Positions 58,674-64,000 of a DNA stretch of 64,000 nt are shown here, in pieces (the stretch's first letter is position 1; every line of letters starts with the position of its first letter). The notes under the pieces were generated by a model, which saw only the letters and a program-made list of their open reading frames with translations, had not been told where the DNA came from and did not search any database. A program made the position numbers and the translations under genes. This DNA comes from Carya illinoinensis. Its lineage: Eukaryota; Streptophyta; Magnoliopsida; Fagales; Juglandaceae. The DNA lies in contig NC_056760.1 in the NCBI RefSeq assembly GCF_018687715.1, positions 10,404,001 through 10,468,000 of the forward strand, given 5' to 3'.

Positions 58674-59253
58674 AATTGAAATAGATTTTATATTTGAAAC
58701 TAATTCTAACTATATTAATCATGTGAGGAAGCGATCTAGAATTTTCTTACATTTTTTTATCCTTATGATATCCTATCACCTTCTTAAAATTATACTATAG
58801 TAAGTAATTTTACAAGTTTATATCAATCGAGTCAAACTTGCACGACCTAAAATTTGTTTAATAAATGAGCTTAAGTTTTGCTCATGCTCAATCCATTTTT
58901 TGCTGAACAAATTTTGAAGCTTCGCTCACTCTCAATTCGACGTTATTAAAAAAATTCAATTCAAATCGATATTTTATTATTCGTTAAGAACTCAACCTAT
59001 TTATAATAATTTTGATCTATTTATAATCACTCTTAATTATACAGAATCGGTATACCGTTATGCATTTGGTGCCCACACACCTGTGGAAAAAGAAGGAGAC
59101 CTTCAAACTTAAATGCTATTACCAATCTTATTTTGGTGGATAATACTAAATACAGTTTTGAAATTTATAATTCCTTCATACTTTCTTCGAAAAAAAAAAA
59201 GTAAGGTCTATCGTTAAAAAAAAATTGATCTTTTTATGAGGATCCCAGATTGA

Positions 59254-59425
59254 GAAATGTTATATACAATTATGAAGTGCGTAAGCACTGCGTAATCTCT
59301 TTAAAAAAATTGAATAAATATAGAATTTACATAAAAAAAAAACTAATTTTTTAATAATTGACACCACTATTTTGAAAAAATGATTACACGACACTGCACA
59401 CTTTATAATTATATCGAACATTACT
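59254..59425. mobile_element. Foldback MITE
   Basis: The left arm (AAATGTTATATACAATTATG, then AAGTGCGTAAGCACTGCGTAATC) pairs with the right arm read on the minus strand (TAATGTTCGATATAATTATA, then AAGTGTGCAGTGTCGTGTAATC). The arms are about 43 bp with an AT-rich centre. No transposase is present. Confidence 0.8.
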
Positions 59426-60125
59426 CTTTAGTTGCTTACATATGGCCACCTACTACAATCTCACTTGCCAAGTTTTTGTCCCAAATAACACACAATTTAC
59501 ACAAAATAAGCCAAATATTAACATGCCAATACCTCTGTTCACCAACTTGATCAGTTAAAGCAATACCTCCCAATTCAAAACTAAAGTATTTTGTTTCCTT
59601 CCCTTCCCTCCACAGCGATCTCTCAACAAACTTATAGGTGTTGTGTCATTTTGATTTCCTGAACTTGACTCCTCTAAGCTACACATACTCCTCATTTGAC
59701 CTCCCACTTCAAAATCTATATAATCTTATGTAGTAATTATCCGCAAGAGTTCTAGGCTTTACAATACAAAATACACACCACCTAAATGTGGAACCTAATA
59801 ATAATAATAATAATAACAATAAAGTGTAAACACCAATCTACATTTTTCATATTAACTGATGCGAAAATTTTCTAATTGGGCTATAAAAATATTTTGCTAT
59901 TCACATGAAAGACTAGAAATCTCAATTACTATTGATAGTTAAATCAATCAAGTTTTAGCGTTTAACTTGTAATCTAAGTTTTTATGTCTCTAATTAAATG
60001 TCTTATGTATTTTTAGTTTTTAATATTAAGTAATTCTAAATACAGTTTCAGAGTGTACAAGTCATGTGTATTTTTTTTTTTTAAAAGTGAAATTCATCTT
60101 TAAAAATATAGTTCTTTTAAAAAAT

Positions 60126-60265
60126 AATGCTATATACAGTCACTTTTGTGTATTCCCTGCGCACTCCACTGATATAATTGGTTAGATTAATTTTTTTTAA
60201 TATACAACCAATCATATCACTAGAGTACACAAAAGAGTTCACAAAAATAACTGCATATAGAATTT
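60126..60265. mobile_element. Foldback MITE
   Basis: Arms of about 58 bp: the left arm begins AATGCTATATACAGTCACTT, and the minus-strand right arm begins AATTCTATATGCAGTTATTT. Both end in GATATRATTGGTT around a short T-rich loop. Its start resembles that of the MITE at 59254, so the two may belong to one superfamily. Confidence 0.85.
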
Positions 60266-60462
60266 TTATTTTTTAAATAGGTCTCAAATTTATTTATTTA
60301 TTTAAACAAGTGCACAATATTTATACATTCTAATAATCTCATTTATTTTTAATTACTTTGAAAAAATAAAACTATCAACTCTTCTTGTAGGATGCCAAAA
60401 TTAGAGTACCAAATAATCAAAGTACACATGTAACATGGTACGATGAGTTGACATCCGAACGC

Positions 60463-60502
<40 letters not shown>

Positions 60503-60676
60503 GGTGTGGTCGTCTGGTAGCGATACTACCACTCGCTAACGATGGGGTTTTGTTGGATGTCTCCATGTGGAAGAGAAGCCCTTACCTCCACCCACTAGGC
60601 CATTACCCACCAACCCCTCCTAATATTTTTCCCTTTTAATTGTAACCTTGCATATCGGTATATATATCCATGCATG

Positions 60677-60684
60677 TATAAAAG
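60677..60684 (+). promoter_or_regulatory. TATA box of the T-protein gene
   Basis: TATAAAAG, in good context (gcatgTATAAAAGac). A transcription start about 30 bp on would give a leader that is spliced from a donor at about 60780 (TTGTAAGTG) to an acceptor at about 61624 (TTCATTAG), that is, an 845-bp 5' UTR intron. Confidence 0.7.
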
Positions 60685-61641
60685 ACACCCTCCTTATTTA
60701 GTGCAAGAGATGCTCTTTCGGGCTCTCAGATTTGCTTGTTCTTGAGATAGCTGAGGCGGAAGAAGAGAACCCGTATTTGTAAGTGTTTTCCCCGTCCATC
60801 TTCTTTTCTCTCTCTCTGCAATTCAATGTCTTCTGGGTTTGTTCAGTAATGATCTTTGCTCTTCTGTCGTACCTTTTTTTTTTTCTTATATGAGATTAGA
60901 AGATCTGTGTGATTGGTTGCTTACTCAAATGAGGGTGTGGAGAAACAGTATTGAGATCCGGATGACTGGTTGCAATGTCTGTTGTTTGAAAGACTGTCAT
61001 TGATTCGTTTGTTATATGTATCTGGATTATACGGGTTTTTCAAGGACACTTTTTGGTGGTTTTCATTTCATTGAGATAATTCGAGTGAACTTCCCAATGA
61101 AGATTATATGAGATTGTATTGAGTGATGGTCGGGGGAGATTTTATTAATGTTTTTCTTGTACACGGTGTTTGAATATTCTTTGGGAGCTGATTCGATAAA
61201 ATGATGCATTCTTGTTGTTTGAAATGAGGCCACTGTATTCCAGATAGCAGAGGATGATAATATGACAATTTGCATATATGACTTCGAAAACTTATATCAT
61301 TTCTGTATCGTCTTTGTGATTATGGTCATGTTCTCAACCTACCAACTAGTCCCTGCAAAATACTGTATATAGAGGCCGTGGATTTAGTTTCCACCAAACA
61401 TCAAACATAATAATAATAATTATGATAATAATTACCATTAATAAAATTATTGCACTAATTTTTGCACGTCCTTTGAAAACAGAGTGGCAAAATCTTGGAT
61501 TATCGAGACCTTGAGAAATCTCTGTAATTGTTTGGTTTCTGTTTTGAAGCCATTGGCATTTTATTAGCAACGATTTTGATGATTTAATCTGTCTCTAAAA
61601 CTTCCTCCAATTTTATTCATTAGGTATTTTTTGCTAAGAAG

Positions 61642-63511
61642 ATGAGAGGAGGGGGTTTGTGGCAACTTGGGCAAACATTAACCCGTCGGCTTGCTCAGGC
61701 TGATAAGAAGACTGTCGCTCGTCGATACTTTTCTGCAGAAGCAGAGCTGAAAAAGACAGTTCTCCATGACTTCCATGTTGCTAACGGTGGGAAGATGGTG
61801 CCCTTTGCTGGATGGAGCATGCCCATCCAATACAAGGACTCAATCATGGATTCTACTCTGAATTGTCGGCAGAATGGCAGCCTTTTTGATGTCTCTCATA
61901 TGTGCGGGTTGAGCCTCAAGGGAAAGGACTGCATACCTTTCCTTGAAAAGCTTGTCATTGCTGATGTTGCTGGGCTCGCCCCTGGAACTGGGTCACTAAC
62001 TGTCTTTACAAATGAGAAGGGAGGAGCAATCGATGATTCAGTGATTACCAAGGTGCAGGAGGACCACATATACCTCGTTGTTAATGCAGGGTGTAGGGAT
62101 AAGGATCTGGCTCACATTGAGGAGCATATGAAGGCATTCAAGGCCAAAGGTGGGGATGTCTCCTGGCACATCCATGACGAGAGGTCTCTTCTAGCTCTCC
62201 AGGTTAATCCTAGATTCCTCTTATCACGTTCTCCTATCTCTTAGCAAGCTAAGCTTAAAAACTGGGATTATATCTGCCTATAAGTCATTCAAACCATCAG
62301 CTATGGTCTTTGAACATTAAGCGTGCTAATGCTTGCATTTTGATTAAAAGATAGTGATTCTTTAGCTATTTGAACATTCCATTAAGAAACATGTATACTT
62401 CGTAAATAATTTTCTTTGATTTCTCTGGTGCAGGGTCCTCTGGCTGCCCCGGTTCTTCAGCACCTGACAAAAGAGGACTTGAGCAAGGTATTCTTTGGGG
62501 AGTTCCGTATCTTGGATATCAATGGAGTGCAGTGCTTTCTAACTAGGACCGGGTATGCTTCTTTTTGGCTTCTTTTTTCTCTAGTTTAGAAATAGCAATT
62601 CACCTTGCATGGTGTGAGCCTAGATACTAAGGTCCTTTCTGAATTTTTGGCTAGTGACAGTTTGTCTTATATCAACTTAGTGCTTTGGTGTATGATAGGG
62701 TATGCATGCATACTTCTTTGTTGAATGGTAGCATGACTGAAGCATGCTTAAGTGCTCCTTTGTACCAATCCATGTGACATCACAATAAAACATTATTATA
62801 TCCAAGCTAACGAGAGAACAGGGGACAAATGTCAAATGTTCCTATCACCCCACTCTCCAACCCACAAAAAAATAAAAAAGGAATATACCTTAAATTATTT
62901 TCATTTTTAGGAGAGAGCCACAGAGGAAAGTTTATTAGCCTTGCCTCTTTCCTGAGATTTTCAGATACACCGGTGAAGATGGTTTTGAAATCTCAGTTCC
63001 TTCAGAGCATGCAGTGGATCTTGCCAAAGCAATCTTGGAGAAATCTGAGGGGAAGGTAAGATTGACAGGTCTGGGTGCTAGAGACAGTCTCCGACTTGAA
63101 GCTGGCCTCTGTTTATATGGTAACGACATGGAACAACATGTAACTCCTGTTGAGGCAGGACTCACATGGGCCATAGGGAAGAGAAGAAGAGCTGAAGGTG
63201 GTTTTCTTGGTGCTGAGGTAATACTTAAGCAACTCGAAGAGGGTCCACCAGTCAGGCGTGCTGGGTTTTTCTCTTCAGGACCACCTCCCAGAAGCCACAG
63301 TGAGATTCAGGATGATAAAGGAAAAGGAATTGGGGAAGTCACCAGTGGAGGATTTAGCCCCTGCCTTAAGAAGAATATAGCCATGGGGTATGTGAAATCT
63401 GGGTCACACAAGGCAGGCACCAAAGTTAAGATTGTGATTCGAGGAAAGGCATACGATGGGGTTGTCACCAAAATGCCATTTGTACCAACAAAATACTACA
63501 AGCCATCCTAA
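61642..63511 (+). CDS. GDCST: Aminomethyltransferase, mitochondrial (glycine cleavage T-protein)
   Basis: Transfers the methylene group from aminomethyl-lipoyl H-protein to tetrahydrofolate and releases ammonia; photorespiratory glycine decarboxylation in mitochondria. Exons: 61642-62202, 62434-62552, 62965-63511; 408 aa, the usual length. The N-terminus ([20 protein letters not shown], then ARRYFSAEA) is a mitochondrial presequence with an RRYFS cleavage context. Family motifs: [78 protein letters not shown] and [13 protein letters not shown]. Intact. The Arabidopsis counterpart (At1g11860) is also in the ADT1/TDP2/GLX1 neighbourhood. Confidence 0.96.
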
Positions 63512-64000
63512 TTCAAGTTTGGTACATCAACTCCAGAATTTTCATTTGGACATTTTTTGTATAAACTTGACTGCTTGTCCATTTCAATTTCCGTTTTCTA
63601 TTTGCAAGAAGTCGGAGGTGGAACGTACCATTATGTTTTTGTCACTTCTTTATAAAGTTCCACGGTTACCACAATCATTTGCAGGGTACATAAGTGGTGG
63701 AATGGATTAATATGATGGATTATGATGTTCGTTACTAAATGTATGGGTTCACGATTCATCCAGTAAGAGTTCCCCGAGAAACGTTGAAAACAATTAAAAT
63801 CGGAAAGGGAAGAGCCAAACGGGTCTCCTCAAAGGCTACCCTCTAGGCTCTACGGATTCAAGTGATTTTCTTGCACCTTTTATACATTCTTCACTTGGAA
63901 ACAAGAAGCTTAAAGAACCCCCTCCACTTGATATGCTTCATTCATTTGCTGAAGTCAGTTTTCCTGCTTTTGGATTGAAGATATGGGGCTTATTCCTCAA
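63512..64000. other. T-protein 3' UTR and window end
   Basis: The 3' UTR probably ends near 63,720. The remaining bases show no supported gene start. Confidence 0.5.

Larger units (their letters stand above)
58674..60660. other. AT-rich spacer before the T-protein gene
   Basis: Holds two foldback MITEs (listed separately), an (AAT)n run near 59796, and a (GA)n run at 60465-60499 that lies in the T-protein promoter region. No gene was recognised. Confidence 0.5.

Noticed and set aside
1..64000. CRISPR arrays, operons or phage islands
   Set aside because: No direct-repeat/spacer pattern and clear eukaryotic gene structure; such features are not expected here.

Overview
The window is nuclear DNA of a flowering plant, most likely a woody eudicot. 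The evidence is multi-exon genes with GT..AG introns, plastid- and mitochondrion-targeted enzymes of plant metabolism, a plant-type tRNA-Phe(GAA), AT-rich spacers full of MITEs, LINE and SINE remnants, and long (CT)n/(GA)n runs at 5' ends. The style of several repeats recalls Fagales (walnut, pecan, oak), but this is an impression and not proven.

Layout. 1-9,100: arogenate dehydratase ADT1 (+), 11 exons, with a 3-kb first intron built from a degenerate triplicated unit. 9,670-13,690: two-domain glyoxalase I (-). 14,813-17,413: plastid APS reductase (+). 17.4-23.2 kb: repeat-rich spacer. 23,190-25,784: GPI-anchored beta-1,3-glucanase with GH17 and X8 domains (+). 28.07-28.33 kb: pseudogene fragment of a Der-type GTPase. 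About 28.5-36.4 kb: a probable Mutator-like element carrying a FAR1/FRS-type transposase gene (+) killed only by three in-frame stops, facing an intact gene for a GRF zinc-finger/coiled-coil/membrane-tail protein (-). 36,821-41,278: tyrosyl-DNA phosphodiesterase 2 (+), whose first intron holds a 1.66-kb PIF/Harbinger-like element. 41,772-45.65 kb: decayed rhamnogalacturonan lyase (-). 46,202-46,274: tRNA-Phe (-). 47,189-47,749: secreted glycine-rich protein (+). 49,387-53,303: UTP6 (+). 54.28-54.78 kb: LINE RNase H remnant. About 55.2-57.0 kb: unrecognised, probably plastid-targeted membrane protein (-). 57-60.6 kb: spacer with two SINEs and two foldback MITEs. 61,642-63,511: glycine cleavage T-protein (+).

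These are independent housekeeping genes: phenylalanine synthesis, methylglyoxal detoxification, sulfate assimilation, callose turnover, DNA repair, rRNA processing and photorespiration. The linkage itself is informative, because ADT1, TDP2, a GH17 glucanase, glyoxalase I and T-protein also sit close together on Arabidopsis chromosome 1 (At1g11790-At1g11860). The region therefore looks like an ancestral block opened up by transposons. The most unusual material is the two-gene Mutator-like element and a set of very short retro-insertions marked only by target-site duplications.
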